In this document: positions 1 to 8,262 of the stretch, in pieces
How the letters are laid out: each line of letters starts with the position of its first letter
Numbering within the stretch: position 1 is the first letter of the stretch
NCBI GenBank assembly: GCA_902770725.1
Contig: CACXUA010000006.1
Span: 1 to 35,543, forward strand
Direction: 5' to 3'
DNA: 35,543 nt
Source: an uncultured Bacteroidales bacterium
GTDB taxonomy: Bacteria; Bacteroidota; Bacteroidia; Bacteroidales; Bacteroidaceae
Program-made: the position numbers and the translations under genes
Notes under the pieces: generated by a model
Told to the model about the DNA's origin: nothing
Seen by the model: only the letters and a program-made list of their open reading frames with translations
The model's database searches: none

Positions 1-8
1 GGAAAGTT

Positions 9-36
9 TTGTTGCTCCTTCATGTAGGAGCAACAA
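9..36. terminator. Inverted repeat / possible terminator at left edge
   Basis: TTGTTGCTCCT (9-19) and AGGAGCAACAA (26-36) form a perfect 11-base-pair stem with a 6-base loop. It lies beyond the terminator of the BspA-like gene, so it may serve a gene outside the window. There is no strong T-run, so termination is only a suggestion. Bases 37-113 hold nothing I can identify. Confidence 0.4.
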
Positions 37-113
37 ATTCCCTTTGCCGTGATTGGCATTGCGATGTGTGGGAGAGGTTTGTTCCGCCTGTTCCGCTCTG
101 GGGAGGATATATG

Positions 114-150
114 AAAAAGGACCGGTCCCTTGTTAGAACCGGCCCTTTTT
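114..150 (-). terminator. Intrinsic terminator of the BspA-like gene
   Basis: AAAAAGG-A-CCGGT (114-126) pairs with ACCGG-C-CCTTTTT (138-150), with one mismatch and an 11-base loop. Read on the minus strand the hairpin ends in a T-run, 25 bases after the stop codon of the BspA-like gene at 175-177. The stem is A/T-tailed on both sides, so it could also work on the plus strand. Confidence 0.8.
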
Positions 151-174
151 GCCAGAGTATTTCTTTTCGGTAAG

Positions 175-3100
175 TTACTTGATGACTACCTTCTTGCCGT
201 CATGCACATATACGCCCTTCATCGAAGGCTCGGTGCTGAAACGGCGACCATTAAGGTCGTACCACTGCTTTACTTCCATTTTCGATTGTCCATTTTCGAT
301 TGTCTCGATGCCAGTAGCAGCATCGACAATGTCCAAGTCGAATCGGATGAGGTCGCCTTCTATTGTCATCAAAGACTTGGTACCTTCATAGAAACCAATT
401 TTGTCCTCATCTGTCTTGAGGTATATGCTGCAGGCATCAAGCTTGACGTTCGTTTCGGGATTGCAGAAGGTACTCTTGTTATCGAGGTAGAGCGCGAAAC
501 GGTCGCTGGCGTTGATGGTTACGGCGTCGTAGGAGCCATAAATGCTGACATCGCCAAAGCTTCTGGGATAATACCAATCTGCCGGTACGTACAGATGTAC
601 GCGCTCGAAGCATGGATTGTCAATATCTTCTCCCTCTTCGTCGAAGCGGTAGATGTAGGGGTAGGCATAATAGACTACTCCTTCGTGCTTACTGAAATAG
701 AGGCTCAGCACGTTTTCCTTGCAGTCGGAATTGGTCAACTTGCGTAATTCAGCACCTTCGAGAGGTGTTCCTTCGAGGGTCTCGAGGCTGAAGGGCAGGA
801 AAATTGGGTGCCAGTTTCCGTCTTTGTGGAATGTGATGCCCTTGAATGTGATGTTGCCCACCTTGTCATGAACTCCCTTCAGTTTTGCGAGGTTGTCGGT
901 TGCATCGCTCTGGATTTCGACATCCACAAACAGTACAGCTTCGAAATCTGTGTAGCTTCTGTCGGTTTGCAGCATAGCGCGATAGGGATGCAGAGGCTCT
1001 TCTACAGTCGTGAACTTCATGCTTTCGCCAGTGGGAACGAGTTGTTTCTGGTTCGTGCCCTTACCGTCGATGGTGCCTGTGAAGGTGAAGTAGTTGTCGG
1101 CTTTGAAGACAACGTCGTCGTGTCCACCCTTGATGATGCGCTTGGCTACTGGGAAGTTGTATGTTCCCTCCTCTTCCAACTCGAAGATGTAGGACTTGAA
1201 TGCTTCGATGGAGTCAGCCTCTTCGAGTGTAACTTTGTAGCCTTCCGATGACCTTACCTGAACGGGACAGAGCGTGTAGAGCTTCACGCCGGCAGGCTTC
1301 TCCATGCCGAAGGGCAGGAAGATGGTCTCGGCCCACTTTTCGCTGCTTCTGGTGATGGTGCGGTCGTAGCTGACAATGGCCTCGAAGTCAACAGGAGCGT
1401 TGATGGCAACATTATCCTTCAAGATGAATGTTTGCAGCTCGCCCAAGCTGTTCTGGAAGCGGAAGACGCCATCATCGCCTTGTGTCAGGTTGTAAGTCAG
1501 GCCGTTGTAGTCGAACGATATTTGATTCTGGTAGCTGGCGTCTCTTCTCGTGAAGTTCTTCCAGAGCTCTTGTGATGCAGCAGCAGCTGCGTCGCCAGCG
1601 TTCACCCTCAATATAGCCCTTCCGTAGATGTCGGGCTCGAAGCAGTCGGAGCCTTGACTGCTGCTCATTGTTTCGTCGAGGTCAACGATGACGGTCGAGA
1701 TGAGTTCGCAGTTCTCGAAGGCATTCTTCTCAATCAGCGCGTCCTTAGCCATGTTGAGGCTTACGGTTACGAGGCTGGTGTTGTCGTAGAAGGCATCTTC
1801 GCCGATATAGGAAACGGGTGTTGGAATGATGATGGAAGAGACGGTTGTGTTGCCGTCGCCTACGAGTGCGCTCTTGCCAATTCTGAGTGGACCTGCGCCG
1901 ATGTTGAACGTGATGGAGGCAAACGGGTTGTTGTAGAAGATCTTCTCGGGAATCTCTGTCACGTAGCGGCCGAAGCTTACGTTCGTAATCTTGCGGTTGT
2001 AGAAGTTGTCCTTCTGGTAGCCATCGACATCGACCATGAGGTTACGTCCAACGTAAACCGACCTGAGGTCGCCGCTCTTGTTGTCGTACGAACGGAACTG
2101 GGCGCCTTCCCAAAGGTCGAGCTGTACGGGGCTGTCCTCGATGGTTATCGATACGAGCTTGTCCATATCGTAGAATGCTTCGTAGCCAATCCACGTTACA
2201 CTTTTCGGGATGGTGATTGATGCCACTTCGTCGCAATCCTCGAAAGCATGCTGACCGATGAGCTTCAGGCTCGTTGCTTTCGACATATCGATGGTGTGCA
2301 GGCTGTGGCAGTTCTGGAACATCTTGTTGGGGATTTCCTCGCAGCCCGAGCCGATAGTGACGGTTGTAATCTTGTTGCGGTCGGCAAACTCATAGTTCTC
2401 GTTGCCTTCCTTGAGCTTCAAGGTGCGGCCTACATAGACTTCCTGCAGCTCCTTGCTGTAGCCGTCGTAGCCGTAGAAGACGAAGCCGCCCGTCATATCG
2501 AGAGGCGTTGTGCTGTCCTCGAAGGTAATCTTCCTGAGGTCGTCCATATCGTAGAAAGCCTCGTAGCCGATGCGGGTGACGCTCTTTGGGATGAACACCT
2601 CTTCGGCGTCGTCGCAGTCCTCGAAAGCATGGTCGCCGATGGTCTGCAATATAGAAGCGCCGGTCAGGTTAAGTTCCCAGACGTTGTAGCAGTCCTGGAA
2701 CTCTCCGTCCTTGATGCTGGTGGTTGTGCCGCCAATCCTGATTACATGCAGCTGGCCGCTTCCCTTGCAGGGCTGACTGCTGCTGTTCACCTGACGATAC
2801 TGCTCCCATACCTCGATGTTGCAGTCGTTGAAGGCGTCTTCATCCACATTGATGGCAGTCTCGGCTCGCATGAAGTTGACGCCCTTCACGCGAGCATGGT
2901 CGAACATATGATAAGCGATAGAGCTTACCTCCGGTCCCACGGTCACGTTGAAGTATGAGCCGTCGTTGTTGCGATAGAAGGGAGCATGGACATACTCCTC
3001 GAAATCCCATGTCAGATTGCGCCCTAAATAGACTTCCTGCAGGCCGTCCATATAGGTGAAGGCACCGTATTTGGTGTGTCTGGTGCCGCAGTCGTAGCAG

Positions 3101-3525
3101 TGGAGTCCATCCGGGCCGTCTTGGAAGGTGAGGTGTGTAATCTGGTCGATGTCGTTGAAAACACCCTGCTCAATTACGATGACAGAGTTGGGGATGGTGA
3201 GCTGCTTGCATTTCCCATAGTTCGCACTTTCGCGGAAACGCCAGTCGATGCCGACTACAGGGAACTGTACACCGCCGTACGTGACAGTCGAGGGGATGAC
3301 GGCATTATCGTCTTCTCCCTTATACACTGCCATCGTGCAGACATTGGTCAGCGTCTGGCCACCAGGAACATCGTAACTCTTGTAGAAGAAATAGGCGAAA
3401 TCGCCTACAGGTGTAGCATAGTTACTACTCGTGTTGCCATACATTTCGTTGGCCAACATCCTTGCGGGTGCGAAGACCACCATTAGCAGCACAAGCAGAA
3501 TTTTACAATGTAATGATTCTCTCAT
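175..3525 (-). CDS. Secreted BspA-like leucine-rich-repeat protein
   Basis: Predicted surface or secreted protein of 1116 residues. Residues 1 to about 26 (MRESLHCKILLVLLMVVF...) form a signal peptide. Residues about 90-640 hold BspA-type LRR_5 repeats of the form IGxxAFxxCxxLxxIxIPxSV; two long blocks (IGDHAFEDCD... and IGQHAFEDCD..., each running to IGYEAFYDMD) are near-duplicates. Residues about 660-1060 form beta-rich segments with two 'FLPF' motifs. The tail (WYDLNGRR...KGVYVHDGKK) matches the tails of three other proteins in this window and resembles a type IX sorting signal. I chose the ATG at 3525: a longer reading would start at a GTG (3576) that lies inside the -7 promoter box. BspA-like proteins are known for adhesion to host proteins or other bacteria; the ligand here is unknown. 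It follows the GH85 gene but has its own promoter, so it is probably a separate unit. Confidence 0.85.
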   Translation of the reverse strand: MRESLHCKILLVLLMVVFAPARMLANEMYGNTSSNYATPVGDFAYFFYKSYDVPGGQTLTNVCTMAVYKGEDDNAVIPSTVTYGGVQFPVVGIDWRFRESANYGKCKQLTIPNSVIVIEQGVFNDIDQITHLTFQDGPDGLHCYDCGTRHTKYGAFTYMDGLQEVYLGRNLTWDFEEYVHAPFYRNNDGSYFNVTVGPEVSSIAYHMFDHARVKGVNFMRAETAINVDEDAFNDCNIEVWEQYRQVNSSSQPCKGSGQLHVIRIGGTTTSIKDGEFQDCYNVWELNLTGASILQTIGDHAFEDCDDAEEVFIPKSVTRIGYEAFYDMDDLRKITFEDSTTPLDMTGGFVFYGYDGYSKELQEVYVGRTLKLKEGNENYEFADRNKITTVTIGSGCEEIPNKMFQNCHSLHTIDMSKATSLKLIGQHAFEDCDEVASITIPKSVTWIGYEAFYDMDKLVSITIEDSPVQLDLWEGAQFRSYDNKSGDLRSVYVGRNLMVDVDGYQKDNFYNRKITNVSFGRYVTEIPEKIFYNNPFASITFNIGAGPLRIGKSALVGDGNTTVSSIIIPTPVSYIGEDAFYDNTSLVTVSLNMAKDALIEKNAFENCELISTVIVDLDETMSSSQGSDCFEPDIYGRAILRVNAGDAAAAASQELWKNFTRRDASYQNQISFDYNGLTYNLTQGDDGVFRFQNSLGELQTFILKDNVAINAPVDFEAIVSYDRTITRSSEKWAETIFLPFGMEKPAGVKLYTLCPVQVRSSEGYKVTLEEADSIEAFKSYIFELEEEGTYNFPVAKRIIKGGHDDVVFKADNYFTFTGTIDGKGTNQKQLVPTGESMKFTTVEEPLHPYRAMLQTDRSYTDFEAVLFVDVEIQSDATDNLAKLKGVHDKVGNITFKGITFHKDGNWHPIFLPFSLETLEGTPLEGAELRKLTNSDCKENVLSLYFSKHEGVVYYAYPYIYRFDEEGEDIDNPCFERVHLYVPADWYYPRSFGDVSIYGSYDAVTINASDRFALYLDNKSTFCNPETNVKLDACSIYLKTDEDKIGFYEGTKSLMTIEGDLIRFDLDIVDAATGIETIENGQSKMEVKQWYDLNGRRFSTEPSMKGVYVHDGKKVVIK
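275..302. repeat. 14-base tandem repeat inside the BspA-like coding sequence
   Basis: Two exact copies of TCCATTTTCGATTG stand back to back (275-288, 289-302), followed by a partial copy. On the coding strand they encode the linker IENGQSKME just before the C-terminal DLNGRR tail. Because 14 is not a multiple of 3, the two copies are read in different frames. Confidence 0.9.
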
Positions 3526-3575
3526 AAGTGGATTTTTTTTATTTTTAATTGTTCCTTTTAATTTATTATTTCCCA

Positions 3576-3583
3576 CAAAGATA
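3576..3583 (-). promoter_or_regulatory. Bacteroidetes-type -7 box of the BspA-like gene
   Basis: On the minus strand the sequence reads TATCTTTG, an exact match to TAnnTTTG, 50 bases before the ATG at 3525. No clear TTG is seen at the -33 position. The leader is A/T-rich with no Shine-Dalgarno site, as is usual in this phylum. Confidence 0.7.
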
Positions 3584-3800
3584 GCTCTTACCTTATGAGC
3601 CCTGTTTTTTATGCGTTAAATCGCAAAATACAGCCAATGCTGAAAGTTTTACGGAACTATCGTCAAACGTGTGCCACAGAAAAAGGCCCAACGCGCACTT
3701 CCCAGCCAAACCGACAACAGGGTGTAGCGGCAGAAAAACTACCGTTTTGCGTCGCTCGACAAACCACATTCATCCGGGTCATTCTTTTGGACGATTTCTT

Positions 3801-3866
3801 TGCATGTACATGTATCTGCAATTGCACGTACATGTATATGCAATTGCACGTACATGTATCTGCAAC
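3801..3866. repeat. 22-base-period palindromic array A
   Basis: Two full 22-base units (3817-3838, 3839-3860) differ only in their last base. A shortened unit precedes them (3801-3816) and the start of another follows. Each full unit carries TGCAATTGCA (a perfect 10-base palindrome) and TACATGTA (a perfect 8-base palindrome). The array lies about 220-290 bases upstream of the BspA-like promoter. It shares the 22-base period, and loosely a GCACGT...TGCAA core, with the arrays at 13729, 17078 and 31595. Confidence 0.85.
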
Positions 3867-3922
3867 CAATCCCCTATGTCGATTTGGGTGCGTCGATGTG
3901 TTGTGCGGGGCTGTCATTGCAG

Positions 3923-3962
3923 CAAAAAAGATCCCCGCTGCCCCTTTGTGGGGCGACGGGGA
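3923..3962 (-). terminator. Intrinsic terminator after the GH85 gene
   Basis: TCCCCG...GCCCC (3932-3944) pairs with GGGGC...CGGGGA (3950-3962) around a 5-base loop. On the minus strand it is followed by TCTTTTTTGC. It lies 27 bases after the GH85 stop codon, closes the susC-susD-GH85 operon and separates it from the BspA-like gene. Confidence 0.85.
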
Positions 3963-3988
3963 CTTGTCGAGCCGGTAAAGAGCGATCT

Positions 3989-6900
3989 TTACTTCTTGGT
4001 TATCTTCTTCACAGATCCGTCGGCAAAACGGATAATGTTGATGCCTGGCTGGAGTTTGTTCAGTTTCTGGCCTCCAACGGAGTAGATGCCGACAATCTTG
4101 TTCGATACTGAAGCATCGGGACTGCCAATACCAACAGGGTCTATCGGGTTTTCATAACCCTTTCTAGTGACGCCCAAAATGGTTGGTATCTTACCCGATA
4201 CGGTCGATGTGAAGGTGATGCCCTTTGTCAGTTTGCTCCTGTCGGCAGAAAGTGTGTATTCGAAGATGCGGAAGCGCGTGCGTCCGTCGAACTGGTCGGC
4301 ACTGTAGCCAGAGCCGCTGCCGCGCTTGATGCGGTCGAGGCCGTAGATGGCTTCGCCCTGACCAGAACTGCCGCTATACCAGTCGCCTATTGAGAACTGC
4401 TGGGCAGGTTCCGATGTTCCGTCTTCGTAGTTCACTGCAGCCTTGAGCGTGGATGCACCTTCTGCCGAGATGACGATGAACTTAATCTCTTCACAGCAGG
4501 AAGGCTTGGAGAACTGGAGCATCTTGGGCGAGTTGGCGGTTTTGAGGACTAGGGCATTCTTAGCAGCGGGGTTGATGTTGTATTCCGTACCGCTGTTTGT
4601 TGTCAACTTGCCATCGACTACTTGCAGTGCACCGTTTGCTCTAACCTCTGGAGTAAAGAGGCACCAGCCTTGATTGTCGAGTGTAGCATCTGTGTAGTTC
4701 GTCACAGGCTTGTTTTCAGCAAGGACGTCGTCTGTCCAGTTGGAAATCTCGACGGATGCATTCACGGGAATCACGTCGTCGTACTGCTCGTAAGCCTCAA
4801 CCTCGGCCATAGAAGGATAGAAATAGGCATTTAGGGTAGAGACGATGGCGAGGTACTTCGTGTTCTTGTATTCTGGCAAGATGTATGTAAGTTCGGAGAT
4901 GCCGTCCAGATCGGTGAAGGTCTGGATGGTTTGCATCGATGTCAGGTCATTGCCTACGCAAATCTCGACAATCTTGGTAACTGTTCCCTCGTTGCCGTTG
5001 TCGTTCTCTCCGAAGTTGCCGTTCGGTAGGTAGATATTCACCTTAGCAATGTTCCAACCATCGGCTGTCGGAGCCTCGAAGATGGCCCAGAGGTCGCGCT
5101 TATGGGTGGAGAAGTCTTCTATCTCGAGGAGGCCTTCCTCCAACTTGTCGCCGTCGGTAAGCGTCTGCACATTGTAGGTATTGTATGCAGCTTCGTATGA
5201 GTAGTCGGCCTTGTAGTGGCGAACGGTTGCGGTCTTTCCGGCGAGGACATTCGGCTGGGTATCGGAATCGACGGTTACGGAGATGGTTCGCTCTTGATAA
5301 GCGCCGCCATTGTTGACCGTAACAGTAATAATGTCCTGACCATAGGCGAATCCGGCGTAAATGGGAATGTAGAAGGTCTGATCGCTAACGTTCTCTATGA
5401 TGTGGCCAATGCCGGTCTTGCCTGTCGAAGACCTAGCCGTGCACTCGAAGAGGTCCTCGCGCTTGTCGCCGCCAAGGTCATAATGAACCGTCACACCCTT
5501 GCTTGCGCCGGCCAATATCGTCAGTTCCTTCGGCTCTACGGTCATCGTGAGATTATTGTCTTCCTTGCCATAAACCTCGAACTCCCAAATGCGCAGGGTG
5601 CCGTTGACGTGCGGACGGAGGCGGACATAACGGGCTTTGACGGGAGCGATGTAGTCGCTCTTGATGGAAATCTTCTCGTTGCCAGGCGTGTTGTTATCGA
5701 CAACCGTCTGCCAGTTTACGCCGTCTTGCGAGAGTTCAATCGTGTAGCGGTCAATCTGGTCCACACCAGACTCTGGGCCTGCATTGCCGTCGTAGATGAC
5801 GAAGCCATAAATGCGATAGGCCCCCTCTGCATCGAAGACGACTTCATTGTCGGGAGAGATGTTACACCATTTCGAAGAGGTTGCAGAGGGATTCGTCACA
5901 CCATCGATGATCTTGCCAGGCACCTCGGTCGAATTCGTTGAGCCACTATAGCTGACGACCGTCTTTCCCTTGATGATATTGTAGACGGCGTTTCTTGCTG
6001 CTGCGTCGGCAAAGACGTCGAATGCCTCAGCTGTGTATTCCGTCGTGCCTACTTCGTTAGTGGCAGCAACGGTGAGGCTGATTTTACCTTCTTGATTTGC
6101 CTTAACAGTAACCGACTGATTCGTGAGGCCTCCTGATGCAAGTTCGACACCTTCAGGCAATGTCCATAGGTAGCTCGTTGGGTGGCCAGTGCAGTTCGCT
6201 GTCACGGTAACGGTTTCGCCCACCAGGACATAGCTCTTTGGAGAGACGGAATATGTTACCTTTGGAGCAGTGGGAGCGGGATAGTTCACTTGCAATTCGC
6301 TGGGAGCCTGTTGTACGCCATCCTTCATGACTGGCACGACAAGCACAGAAACATAACTATCAGAACCGTTACGATCGAAGTGCGGAATATAGAAACCCTC
6401 GTCGCGAGTCTGACCAACGAGTTTCTTTACGCCGTCCATTGTCTGCGTATAGATGTCGAAATGGTCGAAGTTGTTGTTCCAAGTGTACTTCCACGTGATG
6501 CGGATGTCGCCACTTTCCTCGCCTAAAGTGCTTGTCGTTGAAAGGTTCGTCACCTGAACAGGAGCAGGCGTGTAGTCCACGGGAAGCACAGCGACCTGAC
6601 CGATGTTCAGCGAATAGTTGCTCAGACTCGCTGAAGACCTGACGTTAAAGCCAATCATGTATATCGTATTGCCATTCAATGAGGAAAGGTCGAAGTCGCA
6701 AACAGTCCAGCCATTCACTTCGGTTGCTGTGCCTGTCAATGTTACATTAGGCGTAACAGAACTTTCCGTAGAAAGCTTGGCCTGCATCGTAACACGCCTC
6801 GATGACTTATACACCAAGCGCAAGACACCACCATTCACGACGGGAATCTGCGTCTTGTACAGGCGCATAACATGGTCGCCAGAGGAAAGTGTACCGGAAA

Positions 6901-8239
6901 TCTTAAAGCTTGAACCTACATTCCAAGCATTGTCCCAATCAATGGATACGGTCAGGCCTGAGCCGCGGTCAATCCACCAACGCCAAGTGGGGAGCACGCT
7001 TTGCATGCCCGAATGATACCAGTCTGCTGTTCCCTGAATCTCGCCTTTCACGAAGCGATGTTTGCCATTACCAACACCCATGTCGCTCACGAAGGGCATG
7101 GATGTGATGACAGAGCGTTCGAGCACACGGCTCGAAACACCTGGGAAGCCACTGGTGACAGCCTGGGAAGGGTCGGATTTGGTATTCACCCACATATCCT
7201 CTTCATTGTCGAAGACGGTCTTGGCAATGGGATAAGCTGTTTCGCCATGACAATCGCTTGCCGATTTGAAGGCACGCTTCGCAGGGTCTTCCCAAATCTT
7301 CGTCTCAGGACAGAAGAGGTCGAGCGAACCAACGTGACCTGTGGTGGGCATAGCACTGTTCAGGGCAGATGTCCATCCAAGGTGACCTGCTTGTGCCAGC
7401 TCGATGCCTGCGTATATCTTCGAGAACGTCTGGGCTTCCGTGCAGTTAAGTTGAGAAGCATAGCCGCGGTAGTCGCCTACAGCACCATACTCCAAGAACT
7501 GGGATGTGTTGACGTGCGTTTTAAGGATGCCTGTATTGGGAGAGCGTGAGGCATTGTACCACTGAATCTCCATCTGCGTGTTCGGGTCGTCGGCCATAGC
7601 AGCAGCATAGAAGTCGCGGCAGAATGCTTCCCATTCACTTTGCGAGCCGCCGCCAGTCTCCTCGTTGATGAACCAGCCGTCGAAGCCATAGTACTTAGCC
7701 ATCTCATACAGTTTCACAGCCATCGGATAGTGACCGCCTTCCTGAGCCAACATCTCACGAACCCAAGTCTGTGTGCCTCCAAAGGCAGCAGGGGGGAAGA
7801 AGATGTTGCCCAGCGACTTCACACCACTCTGGTGGGCTGCATCCGTGGAGCCTGCTGGCGGAATGTTGATGATGCCTTCCGATGCAGCACCAGCCCAATA
7901 GACCAACTTGTCCATGTATTGCCAATAGGTGGGTTGATAGCCCAGAAAGTTGCCTATCTCGCCTTGGGAAGGACAAAGAGAACAAGTAGGATACAGAATT
8001 GTAGAGTTACAAATCTGTCCTTCATAGTATTGGTTAGCGTTAGCTTTCATCAAGGTAGGCTCCTTGAAACGCGCCTGAAGAGGAACCTTTGCCACGTTGA
8101 AAGCATCGTCGGGATTAGAGCCGGGCGTCCAATTCTTGATGTCTTGTGGGTGGCAACATACGTTGAAAGGCTGTTGGCTAAAGCCCATCGTTGTCGTCAG
8201 CAGCAGTGCTGCCGAAAGAGAAAACTGTTTTAGATTCAT
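3989..8239 (-). CDS. GH85 endo-beta-N-acetylglucosaminidase, secreted, multi-domain
   Basis: Likely cleaves the GlcNAc-GlcNAc bond in the core of N-linked glycans, freeing the glycan from protein. Length is 1416 residues. Residues 1-21 are a signal peptide (ALLLTTTMGFSQ). The GH85 barrel spans about 30-420; GFDGWFINEET supplies the catalytic Asn192/Glu194 pair (the family's N-x-E), and Tyr228 in IQWYNAS matches the family's active-site tyrosine. Then come a jelly-roll domain (about 425-555), an Fn3-like domain (560-655), a PKD-like domain (660-745), an F5/8 type C domain (about 750-905), an Ig-like domain (905-1000), two more discoidin-like or carbohydrate-binding regions (about 1005-1370), and a tail resembling the others here (IYSVGGQKLNKLQPG). 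It starts 23 bases after susD and is the last gene of the operon. Family and catalytic pair are clear; the exact glycan specificity is not visible. Confidence 0.93.
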   Translation of the reverse strand: MNLKQFSLSAALLLTTTMGFSQQPFNVCCHPQDIKNWTPGSNPDDAFNVAKVPLQARFKEPTLMKANANQYYEGQICNSTILYPTCSLCPSQGEIGNFLGYQPTYWQYMDKLVYWAGAASEGIINIPPAGSTDAAHQSGVKSLGNIFFPPAAFGGTQTWVREMLAQEGGHYPMAVKLYEMAKYYGFDGWFINEETGGGSQSEWEAFCRDFYAAAMADDPNTQMEIQWYNASRSPNTGILKTHVNTSQFLEYGAVGDYRGYASQLNCTEAQTFSKIYAGIELAQAGHLGWTSALNSAMPTTGHVGSLDLFCPETKIWEDPAKRAFKSASDCHGETAYPIAKTVFDNEEDMWVNTKSDPSQAVTSGFPGVSSRVLERSVITSMPFVSDMGVGNGKHRFVKGEIQGTADWYHSGMQSVLPTWRWWIDRGSGLTVSIDWDNAWNVGSSFKISGTLSSGDHVMRLYKTQIPVVNGGVLRLVYKSSRRVTMQAKLSTESSVTPNVTLTGTATEVNGWTVCDFDLSSLNGNTIYMIGFNVRSSASLSNYSLNIGQVAVLPVDYTPAPVQVTNLSTTSTLGEESGDIRITWKYTWNNNFDHFDIYTQTMDGVKKLVGQTRDEGFYIPHFDRNGSDSYVSVLVVPVMKDGVQQAPSELQVNYPAPTAPKVTYSVSPKSYVLVGETVTVTANCTGHPTSYLWTLPEGVELASGGLTNQSVTVKANQEGKISLTVAATNEVGTTEYTAEAFDVFADAAARNAVYNIIKGKTVVSYSGSTNSTEVPGKIIDGVTNPSATSSKWCNISPDNEVVFDAEGAYRIYGFVIYDGNAGPESGVDQIDRYTIELSQDGVNWQTVVDNNTPGNEKISIKSDYIAPVKARYVRLRPHVNGTLRIWEFEVYGKEDNNLTMTVEPKELTILAGASKGVTVHYDLGGDKREDLFECTARSSTGKTGIGHIIENVSDQTFYIPIYAGFAYGQDIITVTVNNGGAYQERTISVTVDSDTQPNVLAGKTATVRHYKADYSYEAAYNTYNVQTLTDGDKLEEGLLEIEDFSTHKRDLWAIFEAPTADGWNIAKVNIYLPNGNFGENDNGNEGTVTKIVEICVGNDLTSMQTIQTFTDLDGISELTYILPEYKNTKYLAIVSTLNAYFYPSMAEVEAYEQYDDVIPVNASVEISNWTDDVLAENKPVTNYTDATLDNQGWCLFTPEVRANGALQVVDGKLTTNSGTEYNINPAAKNALVLKTANSPKMLQFSKPSCCEEIKFIVISAEGASTLKAAVNYEDGTSEPAQQFSIGDWYSGSSGQGEAIYGLDRIKRGSGSGYSADQFDGRTRFRIFEYTLSADRSKLTKGITFTSTVSGKIPTILGVTRKGYENPIDPVGIGSPDASVSNKIVGIYSVGGQKLNKLQPGINIIRFADGSVKKITKK

Positions 8240-8262
8240 AATATAAGTATTTAGAAGTATTG

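Larger units (their letters stand above)
3584..3988. other. Gap between the GH85 gene and the BspA-like gene
   Basis: About 405 bases without a credible gene. It holds the GH85 terminator (about 3923-3962) and a 22-base palindromic repeat array (3801-3866). Open frames on both strands translate the repeats into His/Cys/Tyr-rich low-complexity peptides (HVHV, CICN), have no recognisable domain or start context, and were not called. Confidence 0.7.

Noticed and set aside
3526-3576. GTG start giving 17 extra residues on the BspA-like protein
   Set aside because: The GTG lies inside the TATCTTTG promoter box, upstream of the expected transcript start; the ATG at 3525 begins a proper signal peptide.
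3595-4111. Several small open frames on both strands across the 3.6-4.1 kb gap
   Set aside because: They only translate the 22-base repeats and the GH85 3' end, giving low-complexity His/Cys/Tyr-rich peptides.
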